Of a stretch of DNA of 64,000 nucleotides, positions 24,895 through 33,466 are shown piece by piece. The position numbers and the translations under genes are program-made. The stretch comes from an uncultured Mollicutes bacterium (lineage in GTDB: Bacteria; Bacillota_I; Bacilli_A; RF39; UBA660), in contig URRF01000002.1 of the NCBI GenBank assembly GCA_900550145.1, positions 8,982 through 72,981 of the forward strand, written 5' to 3'. A model generated the notes under the pieces. The model did no database searches, was not told where the DNA came from, and was given only the letters and a program-made list of their open reading frames with translations. Every line of letters begins with the position of its first letter. The first letter of the stretch is position 1.

Positions 24895-27192
24895 ATGAAT
24901 AACAAATTTATATATAATGAGATTGCCATAAATGATTTAAAAAATTGTATTAATATTGCAATATCTTATGCAAACGAAATAAAAGAAAACATATCTTCTA
25001 TAAATAATTTATTATCTTATATTAATATAAATAATAATATCTCAAGCTATTTAAATAATCTTAATAATGAATTAGATAGAATTTATAATATTCCAAAAGT
25101 AATAAACGAATGGGAATTTATTATATTAATTTCAAATGGTGATTTCAAATCAAAACTAAAAAGTTGGATACTAAATGGAGAAGTGACATGTGAAGATTTA
25201 GTAAATATGTCAGATTCCTATATGAAGGTCTTAGTAGCTATTAATGGTAACGACTACTATACGCAACTAAAAGAAATACAAAATCCATATGAAGCTTTAA
25301 AAGAAGCAGGAATGAATGAAGAATATTTAAATAAACTAAATGAGGCATTCATAGAAAAACTAGTAGATGAAGATTTAATGTATACTGGTAAAGGTGTTGC
25401 TTATATGGCATATTCCTTTACTGGTCTTTTAGCAATGTTTGGTTTAGCACTTGATTATAATTTGGGTGGAAATTATGATAGCAAAGGAAAACATGGATTC
25501 TATCTAGGAAATAGTAAAGATAGCAATATGCTTGGAACATTAGACTGTAATAACTATTACGATTGGTTATGTAGATGTGTAGGAATTACTGGAGATAATA
25601 GTGGATATAGAGCAGTAGAAAAATATAAAAGAGGTGTAGATGGAATAACACAAGAAGATAGAATTCAAGTAAATAGCAGTTCGCCAAATTATAAAACTGG
25701 TAATTCTGGAGACATAATGAACAATGAAAGACACATGATAGTTATTCTTGAAAATACAGGTAAAGGATACTGGATTTCAGAAGAATCTGCTTGTGCAAGA
25801 ATACAATATCTTACATATGAAGAATGTGCTAAAAAAGGGTACTTACTTAATGATATGAGTGCATTATATAGAAATACAAGTAAATCCCAAAGCAGAGCAC
25901 AATATCAAGATAATAACTATATACCACCAGAAGTATACAAAAATTATTTTGGAAATTTAAAAGAAGAAACAATGACTAAATTAATTGCACAATATAACAA
26001 GAGAAATTTAGCCAATTTTGATAAACAAACTATAATTAATATATTAAATAATGGTTACGATGATGGTTCAAATAGAATTACAAATATTTCAACACTACCT
26101 AATACAAACTATAATTATGATTTAAGATATGCACTTGATAACATTGACAATATTGACTTTGATTCAGCGTGGGATAATAGTATCATGATAAATGTAATAG
26201 ATGAAAAAACAAAAAATGCAATTGGCTCTTATCCTATAGATGAATATGTAGCAGGAGTAATATTAGGTGAATCAGTAGCTAGAATGTATTATGAAGGATA
26301 TTACGAAGGAAAAAACAATAATGGACAAGTTGCTACTGATGAAGAAATGCTTGCATCAATGATGGCATTCGCAGTTTTAGCAAGATCATATGGAATTGCA
26401 CAAACAGTTGAATCTCCTAGACACGCACAAGATCATAAAATAGAAGCTGGTTCTTCTAAACAATGGTTTAACGCTTCCCGTTTAAAAGGAAATGGAGAAA
26501 GAACTGCAGATGCAGAAACTGTACAAAAATGGGCAAAACTAGCCAAATTAGCAGCATATCTAACATCAGGAAAAGTATTATCTTTAGATGGAGATAAAGT
26601 TACAAATGCAGGATATGGTTCAGGCAAACAGCATGAACTTATACAATATGCAATAAATAATCACGAAACAGATTACACTAAAATACTAGAAAATTGTTAT
26701 TCAAATGAAGATTATAAATGGGTAAAAGCAGGTACTGAAGTATATAATTATAATTATTCTACTGAATCTATAAATAATAAATATAACAGTGTTGAAAGAA
26801 TAGATGTAAAAGAACCACAAAACAACAATAATAATGAAACAATAAAAACAGGAAATACAAATAAAAATACCGAAACTACAAAAGAAATACCAAAAAAAGA
26901 AGACATAATAATAGAAGTACCAAAACCAAATCCAATAAATGTGTTACCAGAAAATCTATTTAGTGATATAGTACCACCTCTAAAAGAAGGAAAACTAGGA
27001 TATATGGAAATAAGTAATAAACACGTAATGTATGAATTAACAAATATAAAAGAAACAGCATACAACAGTTACATATCATTACTTGAACAAAATGGCTTTA
27101 CATTTAATGGAGAAGCATTTGTAAAAGAAAATTATATAGTTAACTTAAAATATGATAATAATACACTTTCATTAACAATAAATATAGTTTGA
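24895..27192 (+). CDS. Large protein with NlpC/P60-like and SpoIID-like regions
   Basis: The protein is about 765 residues. The N-terminal 90 residues form a helical region like LXG/WXG-type secretion domains, with no signal peptide. Residues about 200-340 contain LDCNNYYDWLCRCVG and later NERHMIVILENTG, which could be the Cys and His of an NlpC/P60-like amidase or peptidase. Residues about 440-600 (IDEYVAGVILGES...MAFAVLARSYGIAQ) match the SpoIID/LytB lytic transglycosylase pattern. An Asn/Thr/Lys linker and a small C-terminal domain follow. GGGTGATAGT supports the ATG at 24895. It may be a cell-wall enzyme exported without a Sec signal; this is inference. Confidence 0.6.
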   Translation: MNNKFIYNEIAINDLKNCINIAISYANEIKENISSINNLLSYININNNISSYLNNLNNELDRIYNIPKVINEWEFIILISNGDFKSKLKSWILNGEVTCEDLVNMSDSYMKVLVAINGNDYYTQLKEIQNPYEALKEAGMNEEYLNKLNEAFIEKLVDEDLMYTGKGVAYMAYSFTGLLAMFGLALDYNLGGNYDSKGKHGFYLGNSKDSNMLGTLDCNNYYDWLCRCVGITGDNSGYRAVEKYKRGVDGITQEDRIQVNSSSPNYKTGNSGDIMNNERHMIVILENTGKGYWISEESACARIQYLTYEECAKKGYLLNDMSALYRNTSKSQSRAQYQDNNYIPPEVYKNYFGNLKEETMTKLIAQYNKRNLANFDKQTIINILNNGYDDGSNRITNISTLPNTNYNYDLRYALDNIDNIDFDSAWDNSIMINVIDEKTKNAIGSYPIDEYVAGVILGESVARMYYEGYYEGKNNNGQVATDEEMLASMMAFAVLARSYGIAQTVESPRHAQDHKIEAGSSKQWFNASRLKGNGERTADAETVQKWAKLAKLAAYLTSGKVLSLDGDKVTNAGYGSGKQHELIQYAINNHETDYTKILENCYSNEDYKWVKAGTEVYNYNYSTESINNKYNSVERIDVKEPQNNNNNETIKTGNTNKNTETTKEIPKKEDIIIEVPKPNPINVLPENLFSDIVPPLKEGKLGYMEISNKHVMYELTNIKETAYNSYISLLEQNGFTFNGEAFVKENYIVNLKYDNNTLSLTINIV

Positions 27193-27214
27193 CATTTATA
27201 ACAAAAGATAATAT

Positions 27215-27408
27215 ACTATACTTAAATTGAGATTATTAGTAGTTTAATAATTTGAAATATAGAGATTTAGTGGGGATGGAAACTAAACAAATTATTAAAT
27301 GAAATACTTATCAATCCCTAATCGGGTTAAAGATTAAAAGTGCATAGAATCTATGAACTAAGGTGGTACCGTTCAAATGAACCCTTAGATTATAGATTTT
27401 TTATTTTT
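27215..27408 (+). promoter_or_regulatory. T-box riboswitch, tyrosine type
   Basis: The leader carries the T-box core AAGGTGGTACCG (about 27360-27371) and a terminator formed by AATCTATGAACTAAGG with CCTTAGATTATAGATT plus a T run. In the expected specifier area (GAAATACTTATC, about 27301-27312) a TAC codon is visible, fitting the downstream tyrS. About 50 nt of the antiterminator/terminator are nearly identical to the leuS T-box. The gene directly behind it is a disrupted dUTPase, then tyrS. Confidence 0.9.
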
Positions 27409-27424
27409 TATAGGAGTTGTTAAT

Positions 27425-27901
27425 ATGTGGGAAGATATATTGAAAAGAAATACAAAAATAGACGAAATATTTATTAAAAAATACGAAGATAATGAACCAA
27501 ATTACTTCGAAAAAAACTGTCTTAGTTTAATAACTGAAATAGCAGAGTTTTTAAACGAAACAAAATGTTTCAAATATTGGTCTATAAAAAATCCCGATAA
27601 AGATAAACTAAAAGAAGAATATGCAGATGCATTAATAATGACACTATCGATGTTTAATTATTTAAATATAAATTTAGAGTTAGTCGAACATTCAAAAACA
27701 AGTAACATATTAGAAATATTTAATTAACTATTTAAAGATGCATCTAATATAATGAATAAAAATATATTAAGTGTAAAAAAAGTGTTTTCAAATTTAATAT
27801 ACATATCAACACTACTAAATATAACTGAAGAAGAAATAAAAGATGCATGCTATAAAAAACAAGAAATAGTAGAAAAAAGATTATCAGACGATAATTACTA
27901 G
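27425..27901 (+). pseudogene. Dimeric dUTPase-like gene (MazG superfamily) split by an in-frame TAA
   Basis: The first 100 codons encode LITEIAEFLNETKCFKYWS and LKEEYADALIMTLSMFNYL, which match the dimeric dUTPase/MazG helical motifs (E..EF.NE...FKYWS and EEYADAL). A TAA at 27725-27727 ends this, yet the same frame continues without interruption for 57 more codons to TAG at 27899, 8 bp before tyrS. The later part (VFSNLIYISTLLNITEEEI...KKQEIVEKRL) looks like the C-terminal helices of the same fold. Either the gene is recently disrupted or the stop is read through. The first half retains the metal-binding acidic residues. The role would be removal of dUTP. Confidence 0.75.
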
Positions 27902-27909
27902 GAGGAATT

Positions 27910-29139
27910 ATGAAATTATTTGAAGAATTAAAATGGAGAGGTTTAATAAAAGATATAGCAGGAGATGACTTAGAACATATCCTAAACGATAAAAAAATTA
28001 CATTTTACTGGGGAACAGATCCAACAGCAGACAGCTTGCATTTAGGACATTACTCATCATTACTTACTGCAAAAAGATTATCAAATTATGGACATCATCC
28101 AATACTTTTAGTAGGAGGCGCAACTGGTTTAATAGGAGATCCTAGACCAACAGCAGAAAGAGAAATAATGAATAAAGATGTCCTAAAAAACAACTTAGAA
28201 GGTATAAAAAAACAAGTAGATAAAATATTTGATGGGAAAGCAGAAATAGTTAACAACTATGATTGGATTAAAGACATGAATTATATTGATTTCCTAAGAG
28301 ATGTAGGTAAATATATAAATGTAAACTATATGCTTGCAAAAGACATTATAAATAGAAGATTAGAAACAGGTATAACATATGCAGAATTCTCATACACATT
28401 AATTCAAGGTTATGATTTCCTACACTTATTTGAAGAAAAAAACTGTATATTACAAGCAGAGGGTTCCGATCAATGGGGCAATATAACAACTGGACTTGAT
28501 TTAATTAAGAAAAAAACAGGAAAAGATGCATATGGATTTACAATGCCACTTGTACTTGATTCCCACGGGAATAAATTTGGCAAATCAGAAGGAAATGCAT
28601 TATGGTTAGACATAAACAAAACATCATCATATGATTTGTACCAATACCTAATAAATACAGAAGATAGCATGTGTGAATCATATTTAAAAATATTTACATT
28701 TCTAAATCCAGAAGAAATAATGGAATTAATGAATAAACACAATGAAAATCCACATCTAAGGTTAGCACAAAAAACATTAGCAAAAGAAATAATAACTGAT
28801 TTGCACGGAAAAGAAGAATATGAAAAAGCAGAAAAAATAAGTCAAGTATTATTTAGTGGAAAAGTAAATGAACTTACATCAAACGAAATAGAAATTGCAT
28901 TTAAAGGATTCCCTGTTTATAATGTAAACGAAAGATTAAATATAGTAGATATACTAGTTAAATATGAAATATGTTCATCAAAAAGAGAAGCAAGAGAATT
29001 TATAACAACGGGCAGTATATCAATTAATGGAAATAAAATAACAGAATTAGATTATATAATAGACAATAACACAACAATAGATAGCAAATATGTTGTAATA
29101 AGAAAAGGAAAGAAAAAATATTTTATATTAAAATATTAG
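27910..29139 (+). CDS. tyrS: Tyrosyl-tRNA synthetase
   Basis: A TyrRS of 409 residues. The HIGH-type motif is LHLGHYSSLL (about residue 40), the substrate-binding segment GYDFLHLFEEKNCILQAEGSDQWGNI, and the KMSKS-equivalent is KFGKSEGNALW. The C-terminus (LVKYEICSSKREAREFITTGSISIN) is the S4-type RNA-binding domain of bacterial TyrRS. The length is typical. AGGAGGAATT precedes the ATG. The upstream T-box and the disrupted dUTPase form one transcript with it. Confidence 0.96.
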   Translation: MKLFEELKWRGLIKDIAGDDLEHILNDKKITFYWGTDPTADSLHLGHYSSLLTAKRLSNYGHHPILLVGGATGLIGDPRPTAEREIMNKDVLKNNLEGIKKQVDKIFDGKAEIVNNYDWIKDMNYIDFLRDVGKYINVNYMLAKDIINRRLETGITYAEFSYTLIQGYDFLHLFEEKNCILQAEGSDQWGNITTGLDLIKKKTGKDAYGFTMPLVLDSHGNKFGKSEGNALWLDINKTSSYDLYQYLINTEDSMCESYLKIFTFLNPEEIMELMNKHNENPHLRLAQKTLAKEIITDLHGKEEYEKAEKISQVLFSGKVNELTSNEIEIAFKGFPVYNVNERLNIVDILVKYEICSSKREAREFITTGSISINGNKITELDYIIDNNTTIDSKYVVIRKGKKKYFILKY

Positions 29140-29163
29140 AGTGGTTGAATCACTCTTTTTTTT
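29138..29163 (+). terminator. Intrinsic terminator after tyrS
   Basis: AGAGTG / CACTCT stem with a 7-nt loop is followed by eight or more Ts. Confidence 0.85.
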
Positions 29164-29164
29164 A

Positions 29165-29195
29165 ATAAATAAAAAGCCCCTATATATGGGCTAAA
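29165..29195 (-). terminator. Intrinsic terminator after rlmH (minus strand)
   Basis: Read on the minus strand, AGCCC / GGGCT with an 8-nt loop is followed by five Ts. Confidence 0.7.
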
Positions 29196-29202
29196 ACATA
29201 TA

Positions 29203-29655
29203 TCATTTATGATATGTTTCATTATTAAGTATTTTATAACTTCTATATAATTGTTCAACAAATATCAATCTAAATAATTGATGTGGGAAAGTCATATTAG
29301 AAAATGATAATCTATAATTAGATAACTTTTTTATATCAGAAGAAAGTCCATAAGAACCACCTATTATAAAAGTTATGTCACTATTATTAACTGTTATTTT
29401 ATCTATCAAATTAGCAAATTCTAATGAATTTAGTTGTTTACCTTCTATCTCAAGTGTAATAATAAATGACTTTTTATTTAATTTTTTCTCTATTTTTTCT
29501 GCTTCTTTTTTTAAAGTTTTTTCTTTATCAAAACATTCATCATCTAATTCAATTAATTCTATTTTCGCATATTTTGTTAATCTTTTTAAACATTCATCTA
29601 TACCTTCTCTTATATATTTCTCTTTTATTTTTCCAACTGTTATTATTGTAATCAT
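29203..29655 (-). CDS. rlmH: 23S rRNA (pseudouridine-1915-N3)-methyltransferase
   Basis: The 150-residue SPOUT enzyme methylates pseudouridine 1915 in helix 69 of 23S rRNA. Recognisable parts are ITIITVGKIKEKYIREGIDEC, FIIGGSYGLSSDI (AdoMet-binding knot) and FPHQLFRLIFVEQLYRSYKI. The length is near the family norm of about 155-160. I chose the ATG at 29655, which starts with the conserved ITIITVGK; a longer reading frame upstream adds nothing conserved. This core gene marks the left border of the accessory island. Confidence 0.95.
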   Translation of the reverse strand: MITIITVGKIKEKYIREGIDECLKRLTKYAKIELIELDDECFDKEKTLKKEAEKIEKKLNKKSFIITLEIEGKQLNSLEFANLIDKITVNNSDITFIIGGSYGLSSDIKKLSNYRLSFSNMTFPHQLFRLIFVEQLYRSYKILNNETYHK

Positions 29656-29853
29656 ACTTCTACTAACGAAATAATAGCACATTATGATAATAAAAACTTT
29701 ACTAGAAAAGATGTAGTTAATATATCATTAGATACTACAAAAGAAGACGAGTTATTTAATTATGTTGGTTTTGAAAAAGAATATGTCCGAATGAAACATT
29801 CGGAATTAGATTATGATAGTAAGGAAAAAGATGATTTTGAATTAAGTAGATAA
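29656..29853 (+). pseudogene. Unidentified C-terminal gene remnant at the island's left edge
   Basis: An open frame without a credible start encodes about 65 residues (EIIAHYDNKNFTRKDVVNI...FNYVGFEKEYVRMKH...) and ends at TAA 29853. The composition is protein-like rather than random, and there is no ribosome-binding site. It begins next to the rlmH start on the other strand. I suspect a gene whose front was lost when the island inserted. I do not recognise the family. Confidence 0.35.
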
Positions 29854-29888
29854 ATGTTAAAATAGTCAACATTTATTTAAAAAATCTA

Positions 29889-29916
29889 TTGACAAATATT
29901 AAAAGTATGCTAAAAT
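29889..29916 (+). promoter_or_regulatory. Promoter of the Rel/ArgRS accessory operon
   Basis: TTGACA (29889-29894) and extended -10 TGC TAAAAT (29911-29916) with a 16-bp spacer lie 30 bp upstream of the leader ORF. Confidence 0.75.
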
Positions 29917-29946
29917 TTAATTTAATTATTTTTAAGAGGAGACTGC

Positions 29947-30093
29947 ATGAAAAAAGATTCTATAATGGAATTATTAGATTTAATCAAAAAAATCAGTGCT
30001 AGGAATAAATATTATACTAACATTATTTACTCATGTTCTCTTTTAGACTTAATTAGTAATAAGATAATAACGGTGACCGAAATTACATTATAA
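29947..30093 (+). CDS. 48-codon leader peptide ORF with C-terminal end inside an attenuator
   Basis: An ATG behind AGAGGAGAC opens a 48-codon frame (KKDSIMELLDLIKK...IIYSCSLLDLISNKIITVTE). Its last eight or so codons lie inside the 5' arm of the terminator hairpin at 30066-30124, so ribosome position could control folding. The middle motif IY..C.SLL...NK recurs in the 40-codon leader at 53111-53233, in front of a different operon. There is no sign that this is an ordinary structural gene. A regulatory leader peptide is the most likely reading, by inference. Confidence 0.6.
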   Translation: MKKDSIMELLDLIKKISARNKYYTNIIYSCSLLDLISNKIITVTEITL

Positions 30094-30124
30094 TATAGTG
30101 TTTTTTGGCACCGTTATTTTATTT
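30066..30124 (+). terminator. Attenuator hairpin before the Rel-like gene
   Basis: AATAACGGTG(A)CC pairs with GGCACCGTTATT (one bulged A) and is followed by a T-rich tract. It ends 17 bp before the Rel-like start and overlaps the leader ORF, so it would stop transcription unless disrupted. Confidence 0.75.
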
Positions 30125-30140
30125 GTAGGAGGTGTTTTGA

Positions 30141-31583
30141 ATGAATAACAGTATTACATTACAAGATTTATTGAATAAATTAAGAGAATATAATCCTGAA
30201 GAAGTAGAAATTGTTAAAAGAACTTACGAATACGCTGATACATTGCATAAGGGGCAAATGAGACAAAGTGGCGAACCATATATTAGTCATCCATTAAATG
30301 TTGCATATATTTTGGCAGAGATGCATGCAGATAGAGATACAATATGTGCTGGACTACTTCATGATACTTTAGAAGATACAAAAGTGACTAAAGAAGAAAT
30401 AGCGGAAAACTTTAACAGTGATGTCGCTAATTTAGTCGATGGAGTAACCAAAATGAGCAAAATGAACTTTTCTTCGAAAGAAGATCAGAATTTAGCTAAT
30501 ACAAGAAAAATTATTACAGGGATAACAACAGACGTAAGAACAATTATAATTAAATTGGCTGATAGACTTCATAACATGAGAACATTACAATTTAAATCGG
30601 AATTTAAGCAAAAAGAAAATGCACTTGAAACTATGGAAATATTTGTTCCACTTGCTTATTATATAGGTGCTTATAGAATAAAATCAGAGTTAGAGGATTT
30701 ATCATTACAATATCTTAAACCAGATATGTATAAAAAAATAGAAGAACGAAAATTAAGATTAGAAGAATCGAGCAATGATTGCTTAAAAGAAATGTTATAT
30801 AAGATAGAAACTTTATTAAATGATAAAAACATACCTAATGAGATAAAGATAAGAACTAAAAATATTTATGGCATATATAAAAGATTAAATGAGGGTCATA
30901 AATTATCTGATATACATGATTTGTTGGCACTTAAAATAATGGTAGATGAAGTAGAAAATTGCTATAGAACATTATATTTAATACATAATGAGTATCATCC
31001 AATAAATGATAAATTTAAAGATTATATTTGTAATCCAAAAACAAATATGTATCAAAGTTTGCATACAACAGTTTTTGGACCAGATGATAGATTGGTTCAA
31101 ACTCAAATAAGAACTTTTGATATGGATAAGATAGCTTCATTCGGATTATCTACATACTGGGATATAGAAAAAGGTAATGCAAGAGAAGTTATGCAAAAAG
31201 ATTTAAGCGGCAAATATCAATTTTTCAATTCTTTAGTAGAAATAAACAAAGTTTTTGGAGATAATAAAGAGTTTATAAATCAAGTTAAAAATGAACTGTT
31301 TTCAAATAAGATATATGTTTATACAACAAAAGGAGAAATAATGGAACTTCCAAAGGGAGCTAGTGTGATAGATTTTGCTTATAAAATTCATACTGATGTT
31401 GGTAATACAATGGTGGCAGCACAAGTTAATAATGAATATGTTGATGTAATGACAGAACTAAAAAATAAAGACAGAGTAAAAATAATTACTGATGACTTAT
31501 CATATGGACCAAGAGAGGATTGGGAAGATAAGGCAGTCACAACATATGCAAAAAGAAAAATAAGAGAATTTAATAGGAGATAA
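30141..31583 (+). CDS. Rel-like (p)ppGpp hydrolase/synthetase-family protein without ACT region
   Basis: The 480-residue protein has an HD domain (SHPLNVAYILAE and GLLHDTLEDT, His74-Asp75), a synthetase domain (RTKNIYGIYKRL, FKDYICNPKTNMYQSLHTTV, QTQIRTFDM) and a TGS domain (IYVYTTKGEIMELPKGASVIDFAYKIH). Rel enzymes make and break (p)ppGpp. This one stops after TGS and lacks the helical, zinc-finger and ACT regions of full-length Rel (about 740 residues). The usual EIQIRT reads QTQIRT, and the following AAHW-type segment is LSTYW, so the synthetase may be altered. It is the first gene of the accessory operon. Confidence 0.82.
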   Translation: MNNSITLQDLLNKLREYNPEEVEIVKRTYEYADTLHKGQMRQSGEPYISHPLNVAYILAEMHADRDTICAGLLHDTLEDTKVTKEEIAENFNSDVANLVDGVTKMSKMNFSSKEDQNLANTRKIITGITTDVRTIIIKLADRLHNMRTLQFKSEFKQKENALETMEIFVPLAYYIGAYRIKSELEDLSLQYLKPDMYKKIEERKLRLEESSNDCLKEMLYKIETLLNDKNIPNEIKIRTKNIYGIYKRLNEGHKLSDIHDLLALKIMVDEVENCYRTLYLIHNEYHPINDKFKDYICNPKTNMYQSLHTTVFGPDDRLVQTQIRTFDMDKIASFGLSTYWDIEKGNAREVMQKDLSGKYQFFNSLVEINKVFGDNKEFINQVKNELFSNKIYVYTTKGEIMELPKGASVIDFAYKIHTDVGNTMVAAQVNNEYVDVMTELKNKDRVKIITDDLSYGPREDWEDKAVTTYAKRKIREFNRR

Positions 31584-31588
31584 AAATT

Positions 31589-33409
31589 ATGCTAGATAAA
31601 ATAAAAAATGATATTTTGAAAAATAAAAGAGAAATAATAGAGATTTTGTCAATAATAGAAAACAAATCTGTGGCTAGTGAAGAAATAGAATTATGTATAA
31701 AAGCATTAGGGCATAGTCAAAAATATTCTGAAAAAAAAATTAAAGTGATTTCATCATATTTGCCGATGAATTTGCCATTATATTCCTTAATAACATATGT
31801 GATAATCCCAAGATTAAACGCCGATACATGTAATTATAGGCCTTCAACAAAAACACTTGAAATATCAAAAAAACTTCATAAATTACTCAAATTGGATTCG
31901 TATAATATAAACCTATTTGAGGGGACTAGGTTTGACTATAATAAGAATCTTGTTAAAAATTCAGATGTAGTTATATTTATAGGCAAGCCATCTAACGCTG
32001 AGAAATTAACGAAAGAACTTTCATCAAATACACTATTTATATATTTTGGTGTTGGTCAAAACCCGGCCATTATAGCAAATGATGCCAATTTAGAACTTGC
32101 GAGTGAAAAAATTGCTGATTCTATAATGTTTAATTATGGTCAAGATTGCGCTAAGCCAAATGTAATATTATGTAAGAGCACTATGTACCCGGAGTTTAAA
32201 AAAAAGTTATTAACTGCCATATATAATAGATTAGAACAAAAAACAACTATAAAAAAATTGGAAGTTTTTAAGGATGTTATTAATCTCTTGATTAGAGATA
32301 AAGCATATGTAGAATTTGGAGGCAATATAAATATACCAAACCAAACAATTGACCCTATTATTGTGACAAAAAAATTTTCTGACTTAAAATCTAATTATGA
32401 TGAATATTATGCGCCGGTGTTTAGAATAATGTTATATGATAATGTTAATGATTTAAAAAAATATTTTTCAAATCAGAAATATAAAGATGAAAATATGAAT
32501 ATTTCTTTGTTTGGAAATTCAAGATATATTGAAAAGTTACCAGCATCATTAGTGTTGAATAATGAAATTGTGTCTGATATAGACAATGGTTTTTGTGAAT
32601 ATGGAGGCTATGGTAAGAACACATCATATTTATCATATAAAGGAGTTACCATTAATAAACCATTACTTATTAATAGAGAAATTAATGATTTTTACAATAA
32701 TGAAAGTTTTGTTAATTCGGCACAAAGTTTATCAAAATATAATGTTAAAAATGATACAAAATTAAAAAAAATAATGTTGAGTGAATATGAAGATAGAATT
32801 AGAACACTTTTTGGTAGTAATTTAAATTTTTCGTTTATTTTTGGTTCTTATGCAAAAAGACTCGAAAAACAAACCTCTGATGTTGATATGTTTGTATGTT
32901 TAGACGGAGAAGATAAGTTCGCTATTAATGAATTTAGAAATTGGTATTTTAAATTTCATTATATGTATGGAAAATTTCCTGATGTTTTGTATCCGGGAGA
33001 AGTAGTAACTAGAGAAAAATTAGAAAGTATAATTGATAATAATTATAATGTTAATTTTAATGTAATTAATGATTCTGATACGTTTGATTCATTATTTTAC
33101 ACCCAAATATTTACTGACAAAAAAATCAACATTATTGGGGATCAAAAAAATTTAATGGAATATGAAAAAAAATTTCAAAAATTTGTACCAGATTTTTGTG
33201 AAGCAATATTTGAAACGTTGAAAAAGAATGACAAAATTAGAGATGATAGAGATTATATGAAGTGTTTGATTGCGTTGTCATGCAATGATCTCCTATTTTT
33301 TGGAAGAAAACTTGATTTTGAAAAAACACCACAGATGTATAATGATATTATTGATGAATTAGATGATGGTTTTTTGGGAAAATGTATAAAAAAAAGACAA
33401 TTATTATAA
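31589..33409 (+). CDS. Aldehyde-dehydrogenase-like domain fused to a nucleotidyltransferase domain
   Basis: The 606-residue protein has two parts. Residues about 50-370 follow the ALDH superfamily pattern: GVGQNPAIIANDANLELASE, then GQDCAKPNVILC with candidate catalytic Cys187, and EYYAPVFRIMLYDN. The usual E-LGG glutamate is replaced (YFGVG). Residues about 395-606 contain FIFGSYAKRLEKQTSDVDMF, the GS...DxD signature of a MNT/NTP_transf_2-type nucleotidyltransferase (Gly419-Ser420, Asp431, Asp433). I know no characterised protein with this fusion. It may reduce or capture an acyl/aldehyde intermediate and transfer a nucleotide. It lies 5 bp after the Rel-like gene. Confidence 0.65.
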   Translation: MLDKIKNDILKNKREIIEILSIIENKSVASEEIELCIKALGHSQKYSEKKIKVISSYLPMNLPLYSLITYVIIPRLNADTCNYRPSTKTLEISKKLHKLLKLDSYNINLFEGTRFDYNKNLVKNSDVVIFIGKPSNAEKLTKELSSNTLFIYFGVGQNPAIIANDANLELASEKIADSIMFNYGQDCAKPNVILCKSTMYPEFKKKLLTAIYNRLEQKTTIKKLEVFKDVINLLIRDKAYVEFGGNINIPNQTIDPIIVTKKFSDLKSNYDEYYAPVFRIMLYDNVNDLKKYFSNQKYKDENMNISLFGNSRYIEKLPASLVLNNEIVSDIDNGFCEYGGYGKNTSYLSYKGVTINKPLLINREINDFYNNESFVNSAQSLSKYNVKNDTKLKKIMLSEYEDRIRTLFGSNLNFSFIFGSYAKRLEKQTSDVDMFVCLDGEDKFAINEFRNWYFKFHYMYGKFPDVLYPGEVVTREKLESIIDNNYNVNFNVINDSDTFDSLFYTQIFTDKKINIIGDQKNLMEYEKKFQKFVPDFCEAIFETLKKNDKIRDDRDYMKCLIALSCNDLLFFGRKLDFEKTPQMYNDIIDELDDGFLGKCIKKRQLL

Positions 33410-33466
33410 TCGTTTACAACGATAAAAAAAGGTGATACAATAGCAAAAACAAAAAGGAGTGTTAAT

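Noticed and set aside
29947..30093. Small antitoxin or toxin gene before the Rel-like gene
   Set aside because: The end of the frame is buried in a terminator hairpin, and the same design recurs before an unrelated operon, so a leader peptide is more likely.
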